64,000 bases of DNA from Yamagishiella unicocca (GCA_003116995.1 BDSL01000033.1:124001-188000), one strand, 5' to 3'; positions 46,047 through 56,692 are shown, numbered from the stretch's first letter. A program made the numbers and translations. The notes: generated from the sequence alone by a model not told the origin.

Positions 46047-48391
46047 AGCAGACAGCTGCTACCTCACCTAGATGCGCAGGCCGGGCGGGGTACTGTTCCC
46101 AACAGCTTGGCTGAACCGCGAAAACTTACAGTGGGGGGGACACGTGCGTCACATGGCCAGGCGGCAGCCTTGAAGCGGCACCAGGGCAAGCGGTGCCTCG
46201 CAGGGCAGTGAAGGTGCGGGCCCCGGACTCGGAGCAGGGCTGGTCGGGGTTCTGCGTGCAGGCTTCGTCTGGTAGGCGTCGGAACGCAGCACTGAGTGCG
46301 GTTGTGTGTGTGCGTGCGTGCACACGAGGGAGGAGGGAGGGGAAGAGGGGGGGGGGTGCGCAAGCCGACCACTCGGTCGATGGGATCGCTTGCCTCGTTT
46401 GCAGCCCGTCGTTGGAGGTGGGTTCAGGCGGGGCGGGGTCTCGCTGTTCACCCGCAATATTGATGCTTGAGAGGGGGAGTGGCGGTGCTACGCCAATGCA
46501 TTACGGGTCATGCTAGCGGGGCCTGCTGCGCGGTGGCCTGGGTCGCTGAGGCCGCTGCGCTGCTGCCGGTGTGGTGGTGTGACGTCGCACCGTGGATGCT
46601 CGTGTGGGATTGTGCTGCCCTCCTTATTTATAACACTGCGTATTGCTGCTGCGTTGCGGACGTGCAGCGCGGGCGGCGGGTTCGTCAGCGCCGAGCTTCA
46701 TCCGGTTGAGCAGCTGTTGGTGTTCCTGTGGCTTGATCTTCTGGTGGTTGCATCACTTTTGCGGGCGTGCCGTACGGCGTTGCGGCCGCTCTATTGTTAC
46801 ACCTATTCTGATTTTGAGTGTGATTGCTACAACGCATGCACACATGTTTCTAAATGCAATAGAAGAATGAGTGCACGGGCCTGACCTATTTTACCACATG
46901 TATCGTGCGCGTCGGAGAGGGAATTGGGGAGCAGCCATGCTACATGATCCCGCTCCCCATGCTATGCTGTTGGCCCCTGCACCGCAAGACGGACGATGCG
47001 GGCAGGCGCGAGGAGCGCCCCTCTTGACGTATGGTATGTTGTGCCACTGACCTGCACGTTTTTGACATGATGATGACGATGATGATACCAACCACTTTCG
47101 GTTCAGAAACAAAATGACGTAGACCCGTTGGCTTGGACGTGTGGGATCGCGCCGGAGCTATCTTGTGGCTGCCCGGGAGTACGGCTTATGCTGGTGTCGT
47201 ACGATGACGGCAGGATTCGTTGACGAGCTATGGAAAATTAAGGTGTTGGGGTGTCGCCAGGAGACGTGACGCACATGAGGCGGCGGATGAGCTGGGTGTG
47301 TTTCAAGCACGGCGCGCTATTTTAGGGAGTGTAGCCGCTGGCGTGACGAGGTAGGAGAAGCGTGGAATGTCCCCGCCGGGGCGACGGTAGTGGCGCCTGC
47401 GGCGGCTGCGGTGGTCATCGCAACGAAGGCCTGCGGCCACCCGCTGCTGCTTTCGTCGCTCACCCTTTTTTATGCTGAGGGTCACGGTTCCGAGGGAGCA
47501 GCGCACTCAGTCCCGGGCTCTTGGTAGTAGGCACTGCCCAATCGCCTGAACGATGAAGCTGCTGCTTGTAGAGCAGTACTGGTTTGCCTGTATTGTACAT
47601 GGAGGCTATGTTGGCTATCCCGTCTCTCGGACCACTCTTGCTGCTGCGGGAGGTCCGCCTCCGTTACATGAGTGTAGAGCAGTTCCTCGCACGTGGGGCC
47701 GCGAGCACTCACCGGGCAGGCAACATGATGGGTATTGGCACGACCCATCAAACGCGTCCTGTCCTGTCGCGCCCCTCGCCTAAACAGGCGCGCCTTTCTT
47801 CCGCTGACGCCTCAGGACACATCGCATCTATCAACGTCAGCTCATACACCTCAGTAGTACCAACAACCACCCTTGTCAGCGGTGCGGCCCCGGTTCTGCA
47901 CCCACCCGCACGCCACCCACCCCACTGCTCTCAGTCCTGTCGCGCGCGACTGCCGCGAATACCGCCCAGTCAGACAGCCCAACAGTCACAGCCGAAGAGT
48001 GGATCACATCCGAGATCTGCCGCGGGCAGCCTTCCGACGGCGCCGCTCAGCCCCATCGTCTACTCACTCCCTGGAGCACAAGACACCGGGTCGCCCGCCA
48101 GCACCCTCGCACCGCCTTCGCCCCTCCGCACCCAATAGTCAATACACCACGGAAGGCAGCTGGCGCCCACGTTGGCGCCTGGCGAAAGCGGTGCTTGCCC
48201 GCACCCACCCCGCCACAGCCCCGCCAGCCCCATCCGCCTCACCAGGCCGAGGCAACAAGGCCCCCCGGCAGGCTGCACAGCCCCCCACCACCAGCCCCGC
48301 CTCCCTTCCGCTGCCCCCCAGCCCCGCTGCCCTGTCCACGGCCCCTAACAAGACGTTCTGTCCTCCGCGGCCCTGCCGCCGGCTAGCTGCC
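46047..48391. other. Spacer between CYP710 and small EF-hand gene
   Basis: It contains the CYP710 3' UTR on the left and the 3' flank of the EF-hand gene on the right. No gene was recognised. Several frames of 60-300 codons overlap on both strands but lack splice logic or domains. A GT/GC-rich simple stretch lies near 46300-46325. Confidence 0.5.
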
Positions 48392-50098
48392 TCAGGTCAG
48401 CTGCCGGGCGGCGCTCTCTACCATGTAGGTGATGGCGCCCACCGGCACTCCCTGGATCGCTGTGAGGCCCATCTGGCTGCAGCCCGCCTTGATGAGGCCG
48501 GCCAGGTAGGGGAAGCCCTGTGCAGCAGAGAGCACACAAAGCAGATTAGGGAGTCAGGAAAGGGGTCAGCTCGGGCCGGGCACCCGACAGCCGGCGGCAT
48601 CGGCAGTGCCTCACTTCCCGCCCACTCACCCACCCACCCGCCACGCCTACGTTCCTCGCGCCCACCCAACCCCCACCCGCCGGCCCCACCCACCAGCGCC
48701 TTCAGAGCGACGGCAATCCCGATTTTTAGCACCAGGGAGTCCTTCCAGTCCTTACGGGAGCCCACAAGGCCCTTGCAGCATTCCAGGAACTGAGGGGCAA
48801 GGGGGAAGGATTGGGGCGGCGGGTGGCGGACGCGCCGGAGCCGGGGGCGAAGCGGGTCCCGTGTGGCTGGAGGGAGGGACGGAAGGCAGGAGGGCCGCAC
48901 GGGCCCTGTGCTACCAACGGGTGGGGCGCCATCTGCCATGGCGTGTTTACCGAGCTACCCCATGATGCGTCATTTGTCCCTGCGTCCTTTCCTCCTCATG
49001 CGACACGCAAACCAAACCTCACGCCTAGGCTGCGGTCAGCCACGGAGCATACCTCGGGGAACTCGAAGCGGCGGTTTGCGTTGATGTCGTACTTGTCAAG
49101 CAGCATGTTGACCTGCGGCCAACAGTGAGGGTCGTTGGCGCTGAGTGGTGCGGGACTTGCAGCCGGAGCTGTGGCGGCCGCGTGTTGTGGTTTCGAAGCC
49201 ACATCGCAGCCCTGCCGAACGCATTGCCCCAAAACCCCCAGCAGCGCCCCACCTCTTCAATGGAGGGAATGCGCACGTGGTACGGCAGCTTCCGGTTGAT
49301 CAGGTCGTACAGTTTGAGCAGGCCGATGTAGACCTCCTTGGTGTCAAGTCTAGGGTATGGGGTGGGAGCGAGGTGGGGTTGGGCGAGGCGGGGTCGGATG
49401 AGGCGGGGTCAGACGAGGCGTCAAAACCATGGTAAGTGACCAGCCGCCCTTCCCGCTCCCCCTCCTCGGCCCCCGGGAATTGGCGAGCATGGTAGCTGGC
49501 TTCGATGGAGCCGCCGCCCCGCAGCGGGCCCGCCGCCCCTTTCCTGTGGCCGTGTCTGTGAGCTATCAGGCGCTGGTACGCATGCCCGTGACACCTGCTT
49601 GCTTACGAGGTCCTCTTCGGAGTCCTCCGAACTTGACTGGCGGTTCGGCCGCCAACACTAAGGGGCCGATTCTGGTAGATGTTGCATGAGTATGAAACGT
49701 GTTTGCCAGCACACGCTACGCAGCAGCATAAGTGGTGGCCCGGCTGCTCCGGAAACTGGTAGCGCTTGCAGCGAGGGCATGCAGCGCACAGCGCCGGTCA
49801 CCACAGCCCCGCATTCTGGTCGCTCTGCCACATATACGCAATATGTATCTCATGAAGAGCGCACGAGGACTAACCCGGAAGCGATCGAGTCAGGATCGCG
49901 ATTCTGACGACAACGACGACAACATTCCTACCCCCCAGCCCTTACCACCCATTCCACTCACGCGCCGTCGCGATCTACATCGCATTCCGTGAAGGCTTTC
50001 CTGCACTGGCTCGCGAACCACTTGCTGCCGGTGATGTTGACGCCCATGCGCGGCAGAAAGCCCGGCAGGCGGAGCTCCTTGCCGAAGATGCGAACCAT
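48392..50098 (-). CDS. Small EF-hand calcium-binding protein
   Basis: The model has five exons on the minus strand: 50098-49962, 49349-49253, 49112-49053, 48789-48694 and 48517-48392, giving 171 aa in consistent phase. The first EF-hand loop is DVDRDGALDTKE (40-51), with canonical ligand positions, and is split by the first intron. The second, DINANRRFEFPE (87-98), keeps acidic or Asn residues at 1, 3, 5 and 12 but has Arg in place of the position-6 Gly. The C-terminal half has amphipathic stretches (LVLKIGIAVALKAL, IQGVPVGAITYMV) that could bury in the fold or touch membrane. The specific role is unknown. The upstream flank is LINE-derived DNA from about 60 bp before the start codon, so its promoter is unusually short or partly transposon-derived. 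Confidence 0.8.
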
Positions 50099-50167
50099 TT
50101 ATGATATGAGAGGAAAACTTATATGCAAGCGCAACGTTTTAAATCCTGGAGGCTGGAGCTGAAACAA

Positions 50168-50695
50168 GATCACTGGGCAAAAGAGCCCTCTGCAAACAGA
50201 TCACTGGGCAAAAGAGCCCGCCCTCACCGGCCGGGAAGGGGAAAAAGCCGAAGGCAGCCAAACACGAGGACACGGAGAAGGCAGCACGCACAACTCATAG
50301 CACGGGGAGGAGTACAAGCGTGTCCAGAAAACACGAACCACCTGCACCAAGCCAGCAGCGAGACGCGAGGAGCGCGTCCCGGCAAAACGGGGGCAGACCA
50401 TTGTAGTAGAATGCGAGTATTACAAGGGAGCCAGAACGGCTCAAGCGCGGAAGCGCAACCAGGCGGGCCCGATGGGCCAGACCACGACACAGGTCACTGG
50501 GCAAAAGAGCCCGCCCTCACCGGCCGGGAAGGGGCAAACGCCGAAGGCAGCCAAACACGAGGACACGGAGAAGGCAATACGCACAACTCAAAGCACGGGG
50601 AGGAGAACAAGCGCGTCCAGAAAACACGAACCACCTGCACCAAGCCAGCAGCGAGACGCGAGGAACGCGTCCCGGCAAAACGGGGGCACCAAGCC
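50168..50695. repeat. Two direct copies of the ~200-bp LINE 3' segment
   Basis: The block from CACTGGGCAAAAGAGCCCG to AAAACGGGGGCA occurs at about 50201-50397 and again at about 50495-50692 with only a few differences. A further 20-bp copy of its start lies at 50168. This indicates a tandem LINE 3' end or two nested truncated insertions. Confidence 0.85.
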
Positions 50696-51493
50696 CCAGA
50701 TCCCAAAAGCACCCACAAAAGACAGCAGAGCGGGGGCCCAAGGCCCCATAACCCAAACACGCCCAGAAAACCGCACCCGAGTCAACCGTCGGGTCACTCC
50801 TCGGCACCCGGGCGGCCCGTGAAGACCACCTCCCCCGCGGGCGAGGCGGCGAGGAAGGGGTGATCGGACGGGACGGCCCCCCACCCGCGGGGGGCCAGCC
50901 CCAGCTCGGCAAACGCACTGAGGCGGGCCCAGAAGTCGGCCGTCACCGCTGTGCACACCCGCACCACCGGCATGCGCCCCCCGGGGGCCCCAACCTGCAC
51001 GCGAAAAAGGAGGCGGAGCCCCAAGCCCAACGCCGCGACGGCCGCCAAGCACACCACATCCCAAACAAGCGGGTGTACCCCCAAAAGGGGCCGACCCAGC
51101 CATAAATGCTGCTGGAGCAAGACAACCGCGCCCCCCATCGCCTCCACAAGCTCGTCGCGCAGCGATAAGGCCACCACACACTCCCAGAAGTGGTGGCGCC
51201 GGCGGCCCGTGGCCATGGACGCTCCGCACGGGCAGGGGGTCGTGGGCGACCCCCGCGCCAGGAGGGCCGCGTGCATCGATGGGGAAGCCATGGAAGCCGT
51301 TAATGGCGAGCCGCCAGAGGGGCTCCTTGTGCATGTTGTCCCAGCCAGCGAAGACGCCAGAGGCGCACCAGAGTGGCCTGAAACTCCGGGAGGGTGGAGG
51401 CCAGGGCCGCCGGGGTGAGGGGAGCCTCCCAGGCCTCCTGAAGGAAGGCCGTATGCTTAGCCGCCAGAGCAGCGAAGGCTGGGACAGGCGTGG

Positions 51494-51975
51494 TGTAGCA
51501 GGTGTACGACAAATGTACGGCCCTTGCGAACACGCCCTAAGCGCGCAACGCGCTTTCCCAGCATCTCGAGAAGCCTTTGGCTGCTCGCCTGCTACAATTG
51601 GTATCGAGACCAGCCGTTGAGACCCTAAGGTCCTAGGATAGACCCGCACAGTAAAACTGTTTGGGCGACGCAACGCGGTCGATAGTCCTCTAAGAGGAAT
51701 CAGCAGAGCGAAGTTAACCATAAAAATAAGGTTTGAAGCTTGAAAAACCCACAAGGCTAGACGCATGCTATGGCGGGGCATGACGTGACCTGGAGTGCCA
51801 GGGTAGGAAATGGCAAGCACATGCTGGCAAGGCCCGAAGGGACCGAGACGGTTCCCTTCAAAGGGGGGAGAGTGTAGCAGGTGTACGACAAATGTACGGC
51901 CCTTGCGAACACGCCCTAAGCGCGCAACGCGCTCTCCCAGCATCTCGAGAAGCCTATGGCTGCTCGCCTGCTACA
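51494..51975. mobile_element. TRIM-like miniature LTR retrotransposon inside the LINE
   Basis: Two direct repeats of 103 bp, at 51494-51596 and 51873-51975, differ at only two positions. Each begins TGTAGCAGG and ends CCTGCTACA, so they have TG...CA termini in inverted form, as LTRs do. The internal part is 276 bp and has no coding capacity. It begins ATTGGTATCGAGACC, similar to an initiator-Met-tRNA primer-binding site (TGGTATC...), and ends in a purine tract AAAGGGGGGAGAG just before the 3' repeat. The flanks carry an exact 5-bp direct duplication, CGTGG, at 51489-51493 and 51976-51980. All these fit a non-autonomous TRIM element. Confidence 0.85.
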
Positions 51976-53046
51976 CGTGGCCGGAGAAACAGCTGAGACG
52001 GGCCGGATTTCCGCTTGGGCGGGAGCACAATAAAAGTCCCCCAGTACACAAAATTTACAGCGGGGGCTGGGAAGCTGCGCGCAAAAAGATCGCGAACGGA
52101 CGGGATTGCCGTCTGGCACGGGCAGATGCAAAACAATGCATCCCCTAACAGGCGTTTTTTAGAGCAGGTGGGCCGGACGAGCGCAACTCACAGTGCCCTA
52201 GAACGCAAGAGGAATAGCAGCATGCCCATGGTACCACATTGGGTTGGCTATAAAAGTATGGTAGCAGGCGGGGGGCGATGAAAGAGAGCGCCAGCTGAGA
52301 AAACCGCGTGAATGCGCAACAGTGCGCAACGCTGGTACGCCGCCTCACGATACAGGCTGGGGACCCATATCATAGGTACCTTAGATACCTCGCAACGCAA
52401 CAAATAAATCAAATGTTTACGTGACCTCAAGCCCGATTTATCCAGGACAAGAAGGGGGGCCTCAACAGAGGCAAGCCGGGCCAGACCCAAGGGGGAAGAC
52501 CCAGACAACACCGCAGCATACGAGATGACAGCGCTAGCAGCCAGCAGACGCCCCCAAAGCCACCCCAAACACTTGACACCTCACCTCGCCCAACACAGTG
52601 GACCCTGATCAGAATGACAACCCAAGCACCCCTGGGCACGCACGCCAAGGCCCACCACTGGAGAAGACGAGCCAGTCAAGTCAAGGACAGCACGTGATCC
52701 CATCCTCCACACGCCCTTCCATCGTCCACGCATACTAAACCGCAAATAACATACACGACCATCTGCTTCACGAAGAAGACGGTTCCCGTCTTTTACAAAT
52801 TATTATGAACATTGTTTTGTCAGACTCAAGGGAGTCGCGGTCAACGCACTTGCTGACAGGTGTCGAGGCACATCGTCCTTTCGTTGTCAACGCACTTCAG
52901 ACCTTCTGCGCTTCTTTGGCCAGCAATCAAACCCGCCTGCATTCCGATATATGCGTGTGCGCTTACCAGTAGGGAATAAATCTCAGTGGGTCTCCGGCCT
53001 ACTGGAACACTTTCACCCTCGCCAATCCTTACATGAAATGACAGCT

Positions 53047-53142
53047 TTAGTCAAACTGCAAGACACAGTTTCGGTCATATGTAAATGGCCCCTTATAGTC
53101 AAACTGCAAGACACAGTTTCGGTCATATGTAAATGGCCCCTT
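53047..53142. repeat. Tandem duplication of a 48-bp unit
   Basis: The unit from AGTCAAACTGCAAGACACAG to AAATGGCCCCTTA occurs twice in succession and is nearly identical. The copies start near 53048 and 53096. Confidence 0.9.
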
Positions 53143-53340
53143 AGGCGGGGTTCACATTTGAGACAGAAAATAATTTGAGGTTGCGACAGAAAATCTAGGT
53201 TCGTTCTCTGAAACCAATCCTTACAGAAACAGGCCTAATTAGACTCAGTCCCTTCCGTGAAGTTCGACCAAAGCAATGAGTCTGACTGGATCCAAAGTAT
53301 CCAAAGTATTTCTCGGCCTACAGGCAGTGTATGGGAGGCA

Positions 53341-53648
53341 GGCCGAGAAAACTTTGCGAAAAATATGCGGGCAGCCCAGGCAACGTTTCGCGAAAGGCGC
53401 TCTGCTAAGAGCTAAACGGACGGGCCGAGAAAGTCTTTGCGAAAAATATGTTGGCAGCACGGGCAACATTTCGCGAAAAACTTCGCGCGGAGCGCTCTGC
53501 TTAGAAGCTATACGGACAGGTCGAGAAAAAATCGAGGGAGAATGCGTGTAGGGTGTAGCCCAGGCAACTTTTCGCGAAAGGCGCTCTGCTTAGAAGCTAT
53601 ACGCGGACAGGCCGAGAAAACTTTCGCGGAAAGCGCTGCTTCGAAGAT
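53341..53648. repeat. Imperfect tandem repeat, units about 75-95 bp
   Basis: Units share GCCGAGAAA, CAGGCAAC(G/T)TTTCGCGAAA and GCGCTCTGCT..AGAAGCTA, in that order. There are about 3.5 copies with variable length. TTTCGCGAAA within the unit is itself palindromic. Confidence 0.8.
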
Positions 53649-53827
53649 GAGAGCACTGGAAGTGTCGGTACATTCGTACATAGTCGCACTTTGTTTCCGT
53701 AGTCCTACTAATACCCGTAGCCGCAACGTGCCGTACAGCTCTGCCGTGTGTCAGAGTTCCAGACACGCAGACAGTAAATTCAATTCAGCATCAAGGCAAG
53801 GCGCTGCTAGGAAAGGCAGTAAGGACA

Positions 53828-53975
53828 CACACCGGCTAGCCGGTTACGTGCATGCACAAGTGAATTGCCCGCTAGCCGGTTACGTGCATGCACGGAAAAA
53901 ACGGTCATGAAACAGGCTTCTAAAAAGCTGAAATAATATAAATATTTATATGTAAATTGTTCCATCTACGAGCGT
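53828..53975 (+). repeat. Left non-satellite terminal segment of the inverted repeat
   Basis: It begins CACACCGGCTAGCCGG and contains GGTTACGTGCATGCAC twice. It then passes through GAAACAGGCTTCTAA and an AT-rich stretch (TAAATATTTATATGTA) into the satellite. Its reverse complement, with a few changes, forms the right end. Confidence 0.85.
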
Positions 53976-56544
53976 GGGCGTGCGCTGCCTCTGCGTGCAT
54001 CGCTCCATCCCTCCGTGCACGAGCGCCAATCAGCCCGCAGACAGCTGTTCTGGGTCACCGTACCGGGTCGGAATGTTCGTCATACATGTATGCAAGTCGT
54101 TCACTCATGATTGCGAGCGTGCGATGCCTATTCGCGGCCCGTGCATGCCTCCATGGCTCCGTGCACGGTACCGGTAAAAAGCGTGCACGAGCGCCGATCA
54201 GCCCGCAGACAGCTGTTCCGGGTCACTGTGCCGCCTCAGAATGTTCATTATACATGTATGCAAGTATTTCACTCATGTTTGCGAGCGTGCGACGCCTATT
54301 CGCGGCCCGTGCATGCCTCCATGGCTCCGTGCACGGTACCGGTAAAAAGCGTGCACGAGCGCCGATCAGGCCGCAGACGGCTGTTCCGGGTCACTGTGCC
54401 GCGTCAGAATGTTCATCATACATGTATGCAAGTCGTTCACTCATGATTCCGGGCGTGCGACGCCTATTCGCGGCCCGTGCATGGCCCCAGGCCTCTGTGC
54501 ACGGTACCGGTAAAAAGCGTGCACGAGCGCCGATCAGCCCGCAGACAGCTGATCCGGGTCACCGTACCGCGTCAGAATGTTCATCATACATGTATGCAAG
54601 TCGTTCACTCATGATTCCGGGCGTGCGACGCCTATTCGCGGCCCGTGCATGGCCCCAGGCCTCTGTGCACGGTACCGGTAAAAAGCGTGCACGAGCGCCG
54701 ATCAGCCCGCAGACAGCTGTTCCGGGTCACTGTGCCGCCTCAGAATGTTCATAATACATGTATGCAAGTATTTCACTCATGTTTGCGAGCGTGCGACGCC
54801 TATTCGCGGCCCGTGCATGCCTCCATGGCTCCGTGCACGGTACCGGTAAAAAGCGTGCACGAGCGCCGATCAGGCCGCAGACGGCTGTTCCGGGTCACTG
54901 TGCCGCGTCAGAATGTTCATCATACATGTATGCAAGTCGTTCACTCATGATTCCGGGCGTGCGACGCCTATTCGCGGCCCGTGCATGGCCCCAGGCCTCT
55001 GTGCACGGTACCGGTAAAAAGCGTGCACGAGCGCCGATCAGCCCGCAGACAGCTGATCCGGGTCACCGTACCGCGTCAGAATGTTCATCATACATGTATG
55101 CAAGTCGTTCACTCATGATTCCGGGCGTGCGACGCCTATTCGCGGCCCGTGCATGGCCCCAGGCCTCTGTGCACGGTACCGGTAAAAAGCGTGCACGAGC
55201 GCCGATCAGCCAGCAGACAGCTGATCCGGGTCACCGTACCGCGTCAAAATGTTCATCATACATGTATGCAAGTCGTTCACTCATGATTCCGGGCGTGCGA
55301 CGCCTATTCGCGGCCCGTGCATGGCCCCAGGCCTCTGTGCACGGTACCGGTAAAAAGCGTGCACGAGCGCCGATCAGCCAGCAGACAGCTGATCCGGGTC
55401 ACCGTACCGCGTCAAAATGTTCATCATACATGTATGCAAGTCGTTCACTCATGATTCCGGGCGTGCGACGCCTATTTGGCACCCGTGCATGCTCCTACCG
55501 CGCTACCGGTACCGTGCACGGAGGCCTGGGGCCATGCACGGGCCGCGAATAGGCGTCGCACGCCCGGAATCATGAGTGAACGACTTGCATACATGTATGA
55601 TGAACATTCTGACGCGGTACAGTGACCCGGATCAGCTGTCTGCGGGCTGATTGGCGCTCGTGCACGCTTTTTACCGGTACCGTGCACGGAGGCCTGGGGC
55701 CATGCACGGGCCGCGAATAGGCGTCGCACGCCCGGAATCATGAGTGAACGACTTGCATACATGTATGATGAACATTCTGACGCGGTACGGTGACCCGGAT
55801 CAGCTGTCTGCGGGCTGATTGGCGCTCGTGCACGCTTTTTACCGGTACCGTGCACGGAGGCCTGGGGCCATGCACGGGCCGCGAATAGGCGTCGCACGCC
55901 CGGAATCATGAGTGAACGACTTGCATACATGTATGATGAACATTCTGACGCGGTACAGTGACCCGGATCAGCTGTCTGCGGGCTGATTGGCGCTCGTGCA
56001 CGCTTTTTACCGGTACCGTGCACGGAGGCCTGGGGCCATGCACGGGCCGCGAATAGGCGTCGCACGCCCGGAATCATGAGTGAACGACTTGCATACATGT
56101 ATGATGAACATTCTGACGCGGTACGGTGACCCGGATCAGCTGTCTGCGGGCTGATTGGCGCTCGTGCACGCTTTTTACCGGTACCGTGCACGGAGGCCTG
56201 GGGCCATGCACGGGCCGCGAATAGGCGTCGCACGCCCGGAATCATGACTGAACGACTTGCATACATGTATGATTAACATTCTCGCGCGGTACAGTGACCC
56301 GGATCAGCTGTCTGCGGGCTGATCGGCGCTCGTGCACGCTTTTTACCGGTACCGTGCACAGAGGCCTGGGGCCATGCACGGGCCGCGAATAGGCGTCGCA
56401 CGCCCGGAATCATGAGTGAACGACTTGCATACATGTATGATTAACATTTTCGCGCGGTGCAGGGACCCAGAACAGCTCTCTGCGGGCTGATTGGCGCTCG
56501 TGCACGGAGCCATGGAGCGATGCACGCAGAGGCAGCACACGCCC

Positions 56545-56692
56545 ACGCTCATAGATGGAACAATGTACATATAAATATTTATATTATTTCAGTTTGTTAG
56601 AAGCCTGTTTCATGGCCTTTTTTTCCGTGCATGCACGTAACCGGCTAGCGGGCAATTCACTTGTGCATGCACGTAACCGGCTAGCCGGTGTG
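56545..56692 (-). repeat. Right non-satellite terminal segment of the inverted repeat
   Basis: This is the inverted partner of the left end. It reads from the array outward through TACATATAAATATTTATA and GAAGCCTGTTTCATGG, then two GTGCATGCACGTAACC blocks, and ends CCGGCTAGCCGGTGTG. Confidence 0.85.

Larger units (their letters stand above)
50160..52640 (-). mobile_element. Decayed LINE retrotransposon (3' half), interrupted by a TRIM element
   Basis: Minus-strand frames give pieces of a LINE ORF2 C terminus. Upstream of the TRIM is NFVYWGTFIVLPPKRKSGP (about 52060). Downstream are LVRLWRLRW and WDNMHKEPLWRLAINGF (about 51300-51400). After a frameshift comes a CPCG...RRRHHFWEC zinc-knuckle-like tail (51230-51170). 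The frame stops at 50794, and about 630 bp of repeated 3' sequence follows. Frameshifts and stops show it is inactive. No reverse transcriptase core is visible, so the 5' part is missing or too decayed. The outer limits are approximate. Confidence 0.65.
52660..53827. other. Repeat-bearing spacer without genes
   Basis: No gene was recognised. It contains a duplicated 48-bp segment (53047-53142) and a larger imperfect tandem repeat (53341-53648). The remainder is AT-richer and unique-looking. Confidence 0.5.
53828..56692. repeat. Giant inverted repeat built from a 168-bp satellite (foldback-like element)
   Basis: The left arm carries nine tandem copies of a 168-bp unit. The landmark before ACATGTATG occurs at 54073, 54241, 54409, 54577, 54745, 54913, 55081, 55249 and 55417. 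The right arm carries six copies in the opposite orientation, with landmarks at 55601, 55769, 55937, 56105, 56273 and 56441. The arms meet in a short spacer at about 55478-55545. Outside the arrays, both ends carry the same unique end segment of about 130-150 bp in inverted orientation. That segment includes CACACCGGCTAGCCGG at the tips and TAAATATTTATATGTA nearer the array. The whole is a 2.9-kb palindrome-like structure. I saw no target-site duplication and no transposase. Confidence 0.93.

Noticed and set aside
47584..48793. Two overlapping plus-strand frames of 184 and 306 codons
   Set aside because: They are Pro/Ala/Arg-rich and lie opposite two exons of the small EF-hand gene; no splice or domain evidence.
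50588..51943. 451-codon minus-strand open frame
   Set aside because: It runs through the TRIM LTR and several shifted LINE fragments, so it is a chance read-through, not a gene.
53957..55552. Long 265-264 codon open frames through the 168-bp array on the plus strand, and a mirror one at 56266-55472 on the minus strand
   Set aside because: 168 is 56 codons, so any open frame in one unit stays open through all. The same peptide appears from both arms, there is no start context or domain, and the sequence is explained by the satellite.
53960..56520. Possible CRISPR-like or clustered repeat array
   Set aside because: The units are contiguous 168-bp repeats without spacers, in inverted arms, in an intron-rich eukaryotic context.
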